In this document: in pieces, positions 1 through 8,985 of the stretch
Numbering within the stretch: position 1 is the stretch's first letter
How the letters are laid out: the number at the start of each line of letters is the position of its first letter
Assembly: GCA_963677325.2 (NCBI GenBank)
Contig: CAXXGM010000006.1
Location: forward strand, 248,001 to 312,000
Reading direction: 5' to 3'
DNA length: 64,000 nt
DNA from: G963677325 sp963677325
Lineage (GTDB): Bacteria > Bacteroidota > Bacteroidia > Bacteroidales > Prolixibacteraceae
Position numbers and translations under genes: made by a program
Notes under the pieces: model-generated
What the model was told of the DNA's origin: nothing
The model's input: the letters and a program-made list of their open reading frames with translations, nothing else
The model's database searches: none

Positions 1-563
1 AATGGGCCAGCAATGACCAGGGATTGATCCCTGATGTAGTCATGGCTTGCTGCGGTGATGTACCTACTGTGGAAACACTGGCAGCGGTCACGATCTTACG
101 CAAACACTTGCCTGAATTAAAGATCAGAGTGATTAATATCGTCGATCTTTTCAAACTGCAACCCGCCTCAGAGCATCCTCACGGATTGCCGGATAATGAA
201 TTTGATGAACTTTTTACCGTGGATAAACCGGTCATCTTTGCTTTTCATGCTTATCCCTGGCTGATCCACCGTTTGACCTACAGGCGAAGAAATCATGATA
301 ACATTCATGTACGCGGATATAAAGAAGAAGGAACCATCACCACCCCTTTTGATATGACCGTTCTCAATGACATGGATCGTTTTCACCTGGTCATGGATGT
401 GATCGACCGTGTTCCCAGTACTGGCCCAAAGGGAGTGTACCTGAAACAGCTACTTAAGGATAAACTGATTGAGCATAGGGAATACATCAACAAGCATGGT
501 GAAGATATGCCTGAAATACGAAACTGGAAATGGAGCAATGACAATGAAGACACAACAGCTTAA
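1..563 (+). CDS. xfp: Phosphoketolase, C-terminal part (5' end outside window)
   Basis: The reading frame is open from the first bases (frame from base 3, starting WASNDQG) to the TAA at 561-563, so this is the C-terminal ~186 residues of a longer protein. The stretch DVVMACCGDVPT followed by ETLAA, and later FAFHAYPWLIHRLTYRR and VRGYKEEGTITTPFDM, is characteristic of the C-terminal domain of xylulose-5-phosphate/fructose-6-phosphate phosphoketolase. That enzyme splits sugar phosphates with phosphate to give acetyl-phosphate, using thiamine diphosphate in the cytosol; the ThDP-binding part lies upstream and is not visible. The gene overlaps the downstream aldolase start by about 20 bases, so the two are probably cotranscribed as a central carbon unit. 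An internal TTG at 24 is not a plausible start. Confidence 0.93.
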   Translation, partial: WASNDQGLIPDVVMACCGDVPTVETLAAVTILRKHLPELKIRVINIVDLFKLQPASEHPHGLPDNEFDELFTVDKPVIFAFHAYPWLIHRLTYRRRNHDNIHVRGYKEEGTITTPFDMTVLNDMDRFHLVMDVIDRVPSTGPKGVYLKQLLKDKLIEHREYINKHGEDMPEIRNWKWSNDNEDTTA

Positions 564-1578
564 AGATGTCGCCAGGAAACTTGTCGCAGACACTAAAGGG
601 CTCCTGGCCATGGATGAAAGCCTTCCCACGATCGGGAAAAGATTTGAGAAGGCCGGCATCCCGGATACGGAAGAGACAAGACGCTCATACCGTGAACTGA
701 TCCTGACCACACTAGGATTGGGAGAACCAATCAGCGGGGTGATCCTGTTTGATGAAACCATCAGGCAGAAGACAAAGACCGGCACTTCATTCATTGAAGT
801 AATTAATGAAGCCGGGATTATTCCCGGTATTAAAGTGGATAAAGGGACTGTTGATCTGGCGGGTTTCGCCGGTGAGAAGATCACGGAAGGCCTTGACGGA
901 TTGACGGAGCGGCTTCATGAATATTCGCAAATGGGAAGCCTCTTTGCCAAATGGAGAGCTGTTTTTAACGTAGGAGAGAATATTCCAAGCCAGGGTTGCA
1001 TTGAAGCCAATGCTTTTGTCCTTGCAAGATATGCCGCTCTGTGCCAGGAAGCAGGTCTCGTGCCCATTGTTGAGCCGGAAGTGCTGTTGGAAGGTTCTCA
1101 TTCTCTTAAGCGCTGCGCGGAAGTTACCGAAGAAGTGCTTCATCAGGTTTTCCGTCAGCTTCATCTCATGCGGGTGATTCCTGAAGGCATGCTGCTAAAG
1201 CCGTCCATGGTTCTTCCAGGCAAAGATTCTCCTCAACAGGAATCGGATGATAAGATAGCGGAGGCTACTGTAAATTGCCTGATGCATACGGTTCCAGCGG
1301 CCATTCCCGGAATTGTATTTCTTTCAGGGGGCCAATCGCCCGAACTGGCTTCAGCCCGCCTGAACCGGATGAATCTGCGATATCGCAACACCGTGCCCTG
1401 GGCCCTTTCATTCTCGTATGCCAGAGCCATTCATCAACCTGCAATGGATATTTGGAAAGGAAAGGAAGAAAATGTATCCAGAGCACAAAAAACTTTGCTT
1501 CATCGGGCCCTCTGCAACAAGTCAGCCCGAAGCGGTGAATATAAGCAATCAATGGAAGAAATGAAGCAGCAGGCATAA
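544..1578 (+). CDS. Class I fructose-bisphosphate aldolase
   Basis: Cleaves fructose-1,6-bisphosphate to two triose phosphates through a Schiff-base lysine, in glycolysis/gluconeogenesis. From the ATG at 544 the protein is 344 residues, close to the usual class I size. It begins with the family pattern LVADTKGLLAMDES, contains GVILFDETIRQ and the GIIPGIKVDKGTV segment, and has the Schiff-base context EGMLLKPSMVLPG with the lysine near residue 219. The frame is open further upstream to 469, but that extension lies inside phosphoketolase and has no family similarity. An ATG at 538 is an equally possible start. The start overlaps the phosphoketolase stop, implying translational coupling. Confidence 0.95.
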   Translation: MKTQQLKDVARKLVADTKGLLAMDESLPTIGKRFEKAGIPDTEETRRSYRELILTTLGLGEPISGVILFDETIRQKTKTGTSFIEVINEAGIIPGIKVDKGTVDLAGFAGEKITEGLDGLTERLHEYSQMGSLFAKWRAVFNVGENIPSQGCIEANAFVLARYAALCQEAGLVPIVEPEVLLEGSHSLKRCAEVTEEVLHQVFRQLHLMRVIPEGMLLKPSMVLPGKDSPQQESDDKIAEATVNCLMHTVPAAIPGIVFLSGGQSPELASARLNRMNLRYRNTVPWALSFSYARAIHQPAMDIWKGKEENVSRAQKTLLHRALCNKSARSGEYKQSMEEMKQQA

Positions 1579-1594
1579 TACTTTCGATTGAGAA

Positions 1595-4528
1595 CTATCT
1601 CCTTGGATCGCTTTCTATTGGCAGTTTGGCGAGTTTTTCGACCTCGATGGAGGGATGGCCGAATTCCTGGACTATTTTGCCTAGGATCAGGTAAACCCCA
1701 TGTCCGGTGAAAGGCCAGTTCTTCAGGCTCTGAGGAAAATGGACTGTTTCAAAGAATTCACCGGTATGATCAAGAAAACTGCCGAAGTTCATGATTTCAT
1801 GTTTTGTAGTGCTGACATATTTTATCGTAACAAGGAGTCCCACCATTTTTACCGTTTTGCCAACATGGTTAATCAAATCAGCGGCTTGCAGTTCACCACG
1901 GAACTTTGTGCGCAACAGATCAAACCAGGAAAGTGAAACCGGGAACCCCAGCAATTCAATTTCATCGTAAGCAGACTCAACCAATGTTTGCTCCAGCTGA
2001 GGAAGCGACCATTCCTTTGAAGAAGTATTAAACAGACGGTTAGGAGTGCTTTTCTTCTCTTTGTTCAGCAGCATGTATGCTTCCCACATCAGCTGCATCT
2101 TTGGCTTACCGGTGAAACGAAAGGACCCGGTACGGATCAGAAGGATCAGCTGTTCAATGCCTATCTCAATCCGGCGCAAAAATTCTTCCATGGAAAGAAA
2201 ATCCCCGTTGCGCATCCGTTCTCTCAATATCTGCTGGTATATTTTATGTTCGAGATTCGCTACCAGGTTAAATCCCAGGTAAACCTTATTCCCGTAAATG
2301 ATTGTTCCATCAAGGCTTTTGTTGACACAGGGAAGCTCGATTACGCCTCCCCAGCGCTTTGCCTCGTTGACGTAAACCCAGGTGCGGTAAAAACCCCCAA
2401 AGTTATTGATCACCGACACCATAAATTCCAGCGGGTAATGGGCCTTCAGGTAAAGACTCTGGAAACTCTCCACGGCATAAGAGGCCGAATGGGCCTTTGA
2501 AAACGAATAACCGGCGAAACTTTCAATCTGCCGCCACACCTCACGGGTTACTTCTTCTGGGCGGCCTAGCTGGAGGCTGTTCTCAAAAAACCGGTCAACG
2601 ATGCGGTTAAATTCTGCCTTCGACCTGAACTTCCCGCTCATCGCACGGCGGAGAACATCTGCATCGGCCAGATTCATGCCCGCGTAATGATGACAGACCT
2701 TCAGCACATCTTCCTGGTAGACCATTACCCCGTAGGTCTCTTCCAGCTGTTCCTTCATCACGGGATGGAGGTACTTAAATTGATCGGGATGGTGAAAACG
2801 GTTGATGTATTCACGCATCATACCGCTTTTTGCCACACCGGGCCGTATGATCGAGCTGGCCGCCACGAGGGTAATGTAATTATCACAGTGAAGTTTCTTC
2901 AGCAATCCGCGCATCCCGGGGCTCTCGATGTAAAAACAGCCAATGGTCTCGCCTGACCGCAACTGTTTTTTCGCAAGTTCATCCTTTTTGAATTCCTGAA
3001 CCCTGTGTACATCGACCGCCTCTCCCCTGTTCTTTTTGATGATCTCAACGCTGTCATTGATGTGTCCGATACCCCGCTGGCTGAGGATATCCAGTTTCTC
3101 AAATCCAATATCTGCGGCCACGTACATATCCCACTGAGTTGTGGGGAATCCCTTGGGGGGCATGTCCAGCGCCGCGTAACAGGTGATCGGCTCCTCTGAA
3201 ATCAGCACTCCTCCGGCATGAATCGAACGGATATTTGGGAAATCCTGCATCATGGCCCCGATGGAAAAAATCTGCCGGTTAATACCGGTTGCCTCACTTT
3301 CAGCCTCGGGATTTTCAACCAAATCATCAATCTCTGCTTTAGGAAGGCCATAAACCTTGCCTAATTCACGCAGAATGGATTTCCCCTGGAAAGTATTCAT
3401 CGCACCCAATAAGGCAGTGTGCTTGTAGGTGTAACGCTTAAATATATAATTCTGAATCTCATCGCGATCCCTCCAGGAGAAATCGATATCGAAATCGGGA
3501 GGAGATGAACGTTTGGGATTCAGGAAACGTTCAAAATAAAGATTCAGCTCAATGGGATCCACATCTGTTATTTTCAGGCAATAAGCTACAATAGAGTTGG
3601 CCCCTGAACCACGACCGACATGATAAAAGCCACGGCTCATCGAATACCGGACAATATCCCAGGCAATGAGAAAATAGGCAGAAAATCCAAGATTGTCGAT
3701 AATTTCCAGCTCATGTCTGACTCTTTTCAGCGCTTCCTTATCATTGCCGTAACGGTATTTCCAACCATCAATGGACAGCTTCTCCAACAGCAGTTTATCA
3801 TCATACCGGTTTTGGGTGAAGTGCTTCTTATTTTTGGAACCATTAAAATCAAAGGTGATGGAGCAATCATCCATCAACGTTTTAGTGGTATGCAGGATCT
3901 CAGGAAAATCAGCAAAATCTATCAACAGGTCATCAAACGAACGAAAAGTCTCCCGCTCCCCGGCCATCTGCTCCGGAGTGATTTTAGACAGCAATGTATT
4001 ATGGTCAATGGCCCGCAGATGTTTGTGGAGAATAAAATCCTTTGGCCCGGCCATGGTAACCGGCTGAAGGGCCACGAGTTTAGAAAAATGCTTTTTAGTT
4101 ACATTAAGCCTCAAACGATTGATATGCTGCGACTGTACACCGACGTATTCATTCTCGGCCAGTTCATTGACCGTTTTATCGCCAAAGGGATAAATTACAT
4201 AGGTCTGGTTGAAACGTTCAGGTTTAGGCGGCAGAGGAATGTTTTTAATCAGATGGAAGCTGAGAAATTCATTTAATTCCTGAAAGCCTTCGTTATTTCT
4301 GGCAAGGCAGGTATACAGATGACGGTCTCCATCACGAAAGTCGATCCCGGCGATGGGCTTTATACCATTGTTTTCGGCATTCCTGACAAAGTCAATAATT
4401 CCGGTAGTGTTGTTAATATCAGCCATACCCAGCACAGGAATGCGGTATTTTACCGCCTCCTTAACCAGGGTTTCGGGATCCATGGTCCCGTAACGCAGGC
4501 TGTAATATGAATGACAATTGAAGAACAA
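1595..4528 (-). CDS. dnaE: DnaE-type DNA polymerase III alpha subunit (DinB-associated form)
   Basis: A 977-residue C-family polymerase. The N-terminal PHP domain starts with the CHSYYSLRYGT motif and continues to PIAGIDF (about residues 1-65). The polymerase core has GRGSGANSIVAYCL (about 305-318) and the catalytic PPDFDIDF stretch (about 343-350), a later YQEDVLKV fingers/HhH region, and a C-terminal OB-fold-like segment (last ~100 residues). At 977 residues it is shorter than a replicative DnaE (about 1150). It sits just downstream of dinB in the same orientation, the arrangement known for damage-inducible DnaE2/DinB pairs in Bacteroidota, so error-prone lesion bypass is the likely role. 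No LexA- or ImuA-like gene is nearby. A replicative role is less likely but cannot be excluded. Confidence 0.9.
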   Translation of the reverse strand: MFFNCHSYYSLRYGTMDPETLVKEAVKYRIPVLGMADINNTTGIIDFVRNAENNGIKPIAGIDFRDGDRHLYTCLARNNEGFQELNEFLSFHLIKNIPLPPKPERFNQTYVIYPFGDKTVNELAENEYVGVQSQHINRLRLNVTKKHFSKLVALQPVTMAGPKDFILHKHLRAIDHNTLLSKITPEQMAGERETFRSFDDLLIDFADFPEILHTTKTLMDDCSITFDFNGSKNKKHFTQNRYDDKLLLEKLSIDGWKYRYGNDKEALKRVRHELEIIDNLGFSAYFLIAWDIVRYSMSRGFYHVGRGSGANSIVAYCLKITDVDPIELNLYFERFLNPKRSSPPDFDIDFSWRDRDEIQNYIFKRYTYKHTALLGAMNTFQGKSILRELGKVYGLPKAEIDDLVENPEAESEATGINRQIFSIGAMMQDFPNIRSIHAGGVLISEEPITCYAALDMPPKGFPTTQWDMYVAADIGFEKLDILSQRGIGHINDSVEIIKKNRGEAVDVHRVQEFKKDELAKKQLRSGETIGCFYIESPGMRGLLKKLHCDNYITLVAASSIIRPGVAKSGMMREYINRFHHPDQFKYLHPVMKEQLEETYGVMVYQEDVLKVCHHYAGMNLADADVLRRAMSGKFRSKAEFNRIVDRFFENSLQLGRPEEVTREVWRQIESFAGYSFSKAHSASYAVESFQSLYLKAHYPLEFMVSVINNFGGFYRTWVYVNEAKRWGGVIELPCVNKSLDGTIIYGNKVYLGFNLVANLEHKIYQQILRERMRNGDFLSMEEFLRRIEIGIEQLILLIRTGSFRFTGKPKMQLMWEAYMLLNKEKKSTPNRLFNTSSKEWSLPQLEQTLVESAYDEIELLGFPVSLSWFDLLRTKFRGELQAADLINHVGKTVKMVGLLVTIKYVSTTKHEIMNFGSFLDHTGEFFETVHFPQSLKNWPFTGHGVYLILGKIVQEFGHPSIEVEKLAKLPIESDPRR

Positions 4529-4530
4529 GA

Positions 4531-4750
4531 TAATTACGAATTACGAATTACGAATTACGCGAATTTGGGACGAATTTTCACGAATGAATTACAAGAAACG
4601 TACGCGAGGGATGGTGAACAATAATCCAGTCATGAACTAAATTTACAGTCTATACCTAAAGCCTACAGCCCAAAGATGCAGGTGAAATTCAGTGCGTTCG
4701 TGTAATTTGTGCGTTCGTGTTAATTCGTCCCAAATTCGTGCAATTCGTAA
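4531..4750. repeat. Inverted arrays of ATTCGT/ACGAAT units between dinB and dnaE
   Basis: The left block (4531-4585) holds ATTACGA heptamers followed by CGAATTTGGGACGAATTTTC. The right block (4691-4750) is close to its reverse complement: read on the minus strand it contains ACGAATTTGGGACGAATTAA. ACGAA recurs at 10-11 nt steps. About 100 bases of unremarkable sequence lie between the blocks, so the whole could fold as a long hairpin. The right block runs into the 3' end of dinB and encodes its last residues. Confidence 0.7.
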
Positions 4751-5930
4751 TACCGGAGGCACGGCGAATAGCCATATTCCCAAAGCGTTTTCTGATATCG
4801 TCCATGCTGTAATACAGATTCACCCGTTCGGCGGTATCTTCGAAGAGATTAAGCTGCTGAGTCCCGTTAACCAAATGACTGAAGCGCACACCTATCAGAC
4901 GAATCAGCATTCTTCGCTGATAAAGCTTATGAAACAAATCGCGGGTTGTTTCAAGCAGAGTGTGATCAAACTGGGTGTAAGGAATCCTTTTCTGCTGGCT
5001 GAAAGTATCAAAATTGGAATACCGGATCTTCACTGTCACACAAGAGGTCATCTTCTCCTGTTTACGAAGCTGGAAAGCAAGCTTCTCGGTCATACCGGTA
5101 ATCAGTTGCTCCAGCATGGTCACATTCGTGGTATCCTGTTCAAAAGTACGCTCCGTTCCCAGAGATTTTTGTTCTGAATACGGTTTTACAGGAGTATTAT
5201 CGATGCCATGTGCTCTTTTCCAGATGATGATACCGTTTTCACCCAGGACCTGCTGCATCATCTCAGGCGGAACCTGTGCCAGGGTATGTATGGTTTCAAT
5301 TCCCATCGATCTCAGCAGGTAATAGGTCTTCTCCCCGATCATGGGGATCTTTCGGATAGAAAGAGGATCGAGAAACGGCTGCACATAATATTTCTGCACC
5401 TCTTTCTCTCCATTGGGTTTTGCCTCACCGGTGGCAATCTTTGATACCGTTTTATTAACCGACAACCCGAAAGATATGGGGAGACCTGTTTCCTTTATTA
5501 TGGTATTACGCAATTCATGCGCCCATTTCGTGCATCCGAAGAACCGGTCCATCCCGGTAAGGTCAAGGTAATGCTCGTCAATAGAAGCCTTTTCATAGAC
5601 GGGAGCCCTTTCGGCAATAATCTGCGTCACCGCATCCGACAAACGGCTGTAACTGTCCATATCACCCCTTATCAGCAAAGCATCGGGACAAAGTCGGCGG
5701 GCCAGCTTCATGGGCATGCCAGAACGAACGCCGAAAAGTCGCGTTTCATAGCTACAGCTTGCTACCACACCGCGATCAGAAGTCCCTCCAATGAGGATCG
5801 GTTTCCCGTTCAGCTTACTGTTATGAAGGCGTTCCACCGAGACGAAAAACGTATCAAGATCGCAGTGGACGATAGTCTTATCAGGTTGCCAACTTGCTCC
5901 ATTTATACTAAGCATGTCCATGTTTTTCAA
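4689..5930 (-). CDS. dinB: DNA polymerase IV (Y-family, DinB)
   Basis: A 413-residue Y-family translesion polymerase. CDLDTFFVSVE (about 23-33) carries the first catalytic Asp and the steric-gate region. KASIDEHYLDLTG (about 114-126) is the SIDE motif with the second acidic pair. A little-finger domain follows, and near the C-terminus QQLNLFED (about 358-365) is a good sliding-clamp binding motif. An alternative start is the Met at residue 4 or 6. The last ~18 residues (after RRASGI) have no family counterpart and are encoded by the flanking repeat array, so the gene appears to have gained its tail from that repeat. It sits upstream of the DnaE gene in the same direction; a 7-bp-arm palindrome lies 31 bases upstream of the start. 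Confidence 0.95.
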   Translation of the reverse strand: MKNMDMLSINGASWQPDKTIVHCDLDTFFVSVERLHNSKLNGKPILIGGTSDRGVVASCSYETRLFGVRSGMPMKLARRLCPDALLIRGDMDSYSRLSDAVTQIIAERAPVYEKASIDEHYLDLTGMDRFFGCTKWAHELRNTIIKETGLPISFGLSVNKTVSKIATGEAKPNGEKEVQKYYVQPFLDPLSIRKIPMIGEKTYYLLRSMGIETIHTLAQVPPEMMQQVLGENGIIIWKRAHGIDNTPVKPYSEQKSLGTERTFEQDTTNVTMLEQLITGMTEKLAFQLRKQEKMTSCVTVKIRYSNFDTFSQQKRIPYTQFDHTLLETTRDLFHKLYQRRMLIRLIGVRFSHLVNGTQQLNLFEDTAERVNLYYSMDDIRKRFGNMAIRRASGITNCTNLGRINTNAQITRTH

Positions 5931-5960
5931 CTATTTTCATTATGCTAAAACAATTAATAT

Positions 5961-5979
5961 ATGATTAGATATTAATCAT
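5961..5979. promoter_or_regulatory. Perfect palindrome upstream of dinB, candidate operator
   Basis: ATGATTA-GATAT-TAATCAT: seven-base arms that are exact reverse complements around a 5-base centre. It lies 31 bases upstream of the dinB start in the promoter region. No regulator gene is adjacent, so the binding protein is unknown; an A/T-rich chance palindrome is possible. Confidence 0.4.
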
Positions 5980-6109
5980 TTTTACCATGATAAGATAAAC
6001 AATCTTTGGATAGATTGTATCAGGAGGGCGTTAAAAAGAGTAAAAACAAATTACAATTAGTGAGTGAGAAAAATTGAATAGGAAAATTTAAAAATGAGCG
6101 CGATCAGGT

Positions 6110-6145
6110 CTTCATAGAGACGCGGCGCGCCACGTCTTTATGAAG
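6110..6145. repeat. REP-like palindrome abutting an OmpA-like gene stop
   Basis: CTTCATAGAGACG at 6110-6122 and CGTCTTTATGAAG at 6133-6145 are reverse complements with one mismatch, around a GC-rich centre. The hairpin ends one base before the stop codon of the minus-strand lipoprotein gene, so it would form in its 3' untranslated region. The core TAGAGACGC...GCGTCT resembles the palindromes at 58341-58449, suggesting one dispersed family. It lacks an adjacent long U-run, so simple intrinsic termination is uncertain. Confidence 0.6.
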
Positions 6146-6146
6146 G

Positions 6147-7049
6147 TTATTTTTTATCTTTTGATTTGGAGAGATCATCCAGTCCCGGAGAAAGTATGAT
6201 ATCTGTTCTTTTCGCTCTTCCTTCAACATTTTCATTCGAGGATACCCGAAGAAACTCTCCCTTTCCCGATGAGGTCAGTTTGGTGGGGTCGACATCGTAT
6301 TCTTCACTCAATATCGCGGTAATTGCTTTTGCTCTTGCCGCAGTCAGATCAACCGGTTTATTACCAGCGTTGCCTTCAATGCTGACATTGATATCCTGGT
6401 ACTGGTTTATAACCCGGGAAAGCTTTTTCAACACCTTTCTCCCCATATCCCCGACTGTTGTACTTCCGGATTTAAAAAGCAAATTATCTGATACTGACAC
6501 ATAGATTTTTCCACCCCTCATTCCTGTTGAAAGTTCATCCGGATTGTATCCCGATAATGCATTCCTGACTGTATTATCCAACTCCCTGGCAACAGAATCC
6601 CTCCTTGCAATTAAAGCTTTATCACCATTCAGGAGTTTTTCATTATTACTGATTTCGTCGGATTTAACCTTCAATTCCTCTGTCAGAAGGGATAGCTTTT
6701 TTTCCAATGAATCGGAATAATACTTATAATCTGCTTTCATTTTAATTTGTTCATTCTTCAAAGCAGTGTATTCCTTATTTAAAGCCGAATCTTTACTCCC
6801 TAACAGGTAGTATTGTTCATTCAATTTCTTATACTCTTTTTGCAAAGATTCAATAAGCCTTGTCATCCTGATGGTATCCGATTGCAGCTGACGGTTGACG
6901 GCTATTAAGGAATCCCGTTCTTTCACAGTCACTTTGTATCTATTCGACTGGAAAAATTTATCGACCTTTGTTCCCAGTTCACTGGTTGAACTGCAGGAGA
7001 ATAAAATTAAAACGAAAATTCCACTGATTAAATAGTTGAAATTTTTCAT
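6147..7049 (-). CDS. OmpA-family lipoprotein with coiled coil
   Basis: A 300-residue protein with a lipoprotein signal (ISGIFVLILFSC, lipid Cys near residue 19), a long heptad-rich coiled coil rich in K/E/S/L (about residues 40-160), and a C-terminal OmpA-like peptidoglycan-binding domain (about 175-290). The last holds SDNLLFKSG, the ARAKAITAILSEEY segment corresponding to the usual LS..RA..V..YL, and a GEFLRVSSNENVEGRAKR stretch matching the family's NxxxGRxxNRR. It should anchor the outer membrane to peptidoglycan through an extended stalk. It stands alone on the minus strand and is followed by a palindromic hairpin. Family assignment is firm; the specific role is inferred. Confidence 0.85.
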   Translation of the reverse strand: MKNFNYLISGIFVLILFSCSSTSELGTKVDKFFQSNRYKVTVKERDSLIAVNRQLQSDTIRMTRLIESLQKEYKKLNEQYYLLGSKDSALNKEYTALKNEQIKMKADYKYYSDSLEKKLSLLTEELKVKSDEISNNEKLLNGDKALIARRDSVARELDNTVRNALSGYNPDELSTGMRGGKIYVSVSDNLLFKSGSTTVGDMGRKVLKKLSRVINQYQDINVSIEGNAGNKPVDLTAARAKAITAILSEEYDVDPTKLTSSGKGEFLRVSSNENVEGRAKRTDIILSPGLDDLSKSKDKK

Positions 7050-7322
7050 TACAGATTAATTAAATCAAAGGAATATAATGCACCATTTTCTTTTCTCTTT
7101 TTACTTACGAAATCATCGTAGTGTATGGAATTACATGAATTAATTATTCACTACAAATTACTGATTACTTGGGAATAAAACAAAGATTTACCCTTTGAGT
7201 TTCGAGAAAAATTCAATGATTTGCATGAAGATTTAAAGGATGTTTCAAAGATGATTACCGGAATAGGGAATCTCTTCGTTAATATCAGGAACACCCAAAA
7301 GAAATGGAGGAAATTCGTAATT

Positions 7323-7355
7323 AAAAAAAAATCCCCTCCGGAAACGGAGAGGATT
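7323..7355 (-). terminator. Intrinsic terminator after the TPR gene
   Basis: Read on the minus strand: AATCCTCTCCG, loop TTTC, CGGAGGGGATT, then eight or more T. It lies about 25 bases beyond the stop of the TPR gene at 7380. Confidence 0.85.
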
Positions 7356-7379
7356 TTCAAATTGATTATATAAATTTTT

Positions 7380-8066
7380 TTAGTTTTTTGCTGTAATCCT
7401 GGCAATGTATTTATCGACAGTTTGACCTTCTGTACTTTGAGGATATTTATCTTTTATCATCCGGAACATTTCAAGGGCTTTTTCTTTATTACCCATTGAT
7501 TCATAAAGCCTGCCGGCTTTGAGGTAATAAATCGGTGTCGTAAAGGCATTTTTATTAACATCGGCAGCCTCCTGGTACAATTTCAATGCTTTCTCCTTAT
7601 TTCCAAGTTCTGCATAAGCATCACCAGTTGCACCAATTTTCACAGGCTCCAGCAGAGGATCATCCGTAGAGAAGTCTTCAAGATATTTGACTGCATCCTT
7701 ATATTTCCCCTGATGCAGATAGGAGACTCCGGCATAATAACGCGCAAGTTTACCGGCTTTAGTTCTGCCGTAATCATCAATAATATCGAGAAATCCGGGA
7801 TAATTGCCATCACCATTCAACGCCAGGTTGAAGGAATCCTTCTGAAAATAGTTCTGTGCACCGGCCAGTTGTTCAATGGCTCTGGCCTCACGCGGCTGAG
7901 AATAAAAACGATGAGTGAGAAGAAGGAGCAGTGCAATGACAATAGCTGCACCAAATATAATGGTAATGATCTTTGAATTTTCTTCAAAAAACCTTTCGGC
8001 TGAAGTTAAAGCGCTTTCAACTTCCTTTAAATTCTCATCCGGTTTTTGTATTTTGTCCTTGCTCAT
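7380..8066 (-). CDS. Membrane-anchored TPR protein, YfgM/CcmG-type
   Basis: A 228-residue protein with a cytoplasmic N-terminus, one transmembrane helix (KIITIIFGAAIVIALLLLL, about 32-51), then tetratricopeptide-like helices. Repeats visible include GKLARYYAGVSYLHQGKYKDA, KIGATGDAYAELGNKEKAL and YYLKAGRLYESMGNKEKALEMF. This architecture is common in Bacteroidota as an uncharacterised tetratricopeptide protein resembling YfgM, a periplasmic chaperone partner of the Sec translocon; the chaperone role here is inference. It is a single-gene unit with its own terminator. Confidence 0.8.
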   Translation of the reverse strand: MSKDKIQKPDENLKEVESALTSAERFFEENSKIITIIFGAAIVIALLLLLTHRFYSQPREARAIEQLAGAQNYFQKDSFNLALNGDGNYPGFLDIIDDYGRTKAGKLARYYAGVSYLHQGKYKDAVKYLEDFSTDDPLLEPVKIGATGDAYAELGNKEKALKLYQEAADVNKNAFTTPIYYLKAGRLYESMGNKEKALEMFRMIKDKYPQSTEGQTVDKYIARITAKN

Positions 8067-8289
8067 CGTGTTTTATCCTTCTAATATTTAGCCTGTTTTT
8101 AATTCAGATTTGCAAAAATAAGGGTTTTTACCAAATTTCAGTCATTTTAAATATAAAATTATTAACCAATGCACTCTTTCCCTCTTCAGAGAAAAATATA
8201 AATTTCAGATGGATATGAATTAATCACAAAGACCTAAACATGTCTGCTTTTACCCTATTTTTGTATGTAGACAATTAAACGATTGATAA

Positions 8290-8976
8290 ATGCCAAAGCC
8301 TTTCACTTTCCTTTTGTTATGTTTTCTTATTTCCGGGTTAACTTCTTTAGGTGAAAATAAAGAACTTCCTTTGAAAATAAAATTTAATGGTGAAAACAAC
8401 ACACCACTGATATTTCACATAACCGGCGACGGAGGAATGGTTAGATTTGATCTCAAAATGTTGCGGGAATATCAGAATAATGGCTTTTCCTATATCGGAC
8501 TCAGTTCACTCAAATATTTCATTACAGGGAAAACTCCCGAGAAGATCGCCCATGACATAATTCCGGTAATCAGACACTACTCCGAAGAATGGAATAAAGA
8601 AACAATAGTGCTGGTTGGATTTTCATTCGGGGCTGAAATCATTCCCTTCCTGCATAATAGGCTCTCCACGGAAATGAAACAGAAGGTTAAACTTGTTGTA
8701 TTATTGACCCCGGCCAAGACCTCACAATTTCGTATTCGTTTGCGCGATATGATTGGAATGGATAAGAAAAAGGAACCCTATAATGTAGCCGACGAAACCG
8801 CAAAAATCAAATCCAGCAGGGTGTTGGCTGTGTTTGGGAAGGAAGAAAAACCAAGTCTTAAGGAAACACCAAAACAACCAAATCTCAAAATAGCTTTAAT
8901 TAAAGGTGGTCATGGTTTCAATGACAGTAAGGAAGTTTTTCGCTTAATTAACAGCCAACTGCAATTGATTTACTGA
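8290..8976 (+). CDS. VirJ/AcvB-like secreted alpha/beta hydrolase
   Basis: A 228-residue protein with an N-terminal signal sequence (FTFLLLCFLISGLTSLG). It has the VirJ-family motif ITGDGGMVRFD (GDGG oxyanion region, about 46-56), the nucleophile elbow VGFSFGAE (Ser near residue 118), and a C-terminal GGHGFND with the likely catalytic His. In Agrobacterium and relatives AcvB/VirJ hydrolyse lysyl-phosphatidylglycerol in the periplasm; the same substrate here is inferred from family only. No mprF-like partner is in the window. A TATTTTTG -7-like element lies at 8256-8263 without a clear -33 partner. Confidence 0.75.
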   Translation: MPKPFTFLLLCFLISGLTSLGENKELPLKIKFNGENNTPLIFHITGDGGMVRFDLKMLREYQNNGFSYIGLSSLKYFITGKTPEKIAHDIIPVIRHYSEEWNKETIVLVGFSFGAEIIPFLHNRLSTEMKQKVKLVVLLTPAKTSQFRIRLRDMIGMDKKKEPYNVADETAKIKSSRVLAVFGKEEKPSLKETPKQPNLKIALIKGGHGFNDSKEVFRLINSQLQLIY

Positions 8977-8985
8977 TTTAAGTAT

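Noticed and set aside
7151..7405. Minus-strand 84-codon frame downstream of the TPR gene
   Set aside because: It spans a clear intrinsic terminator and has no family features.
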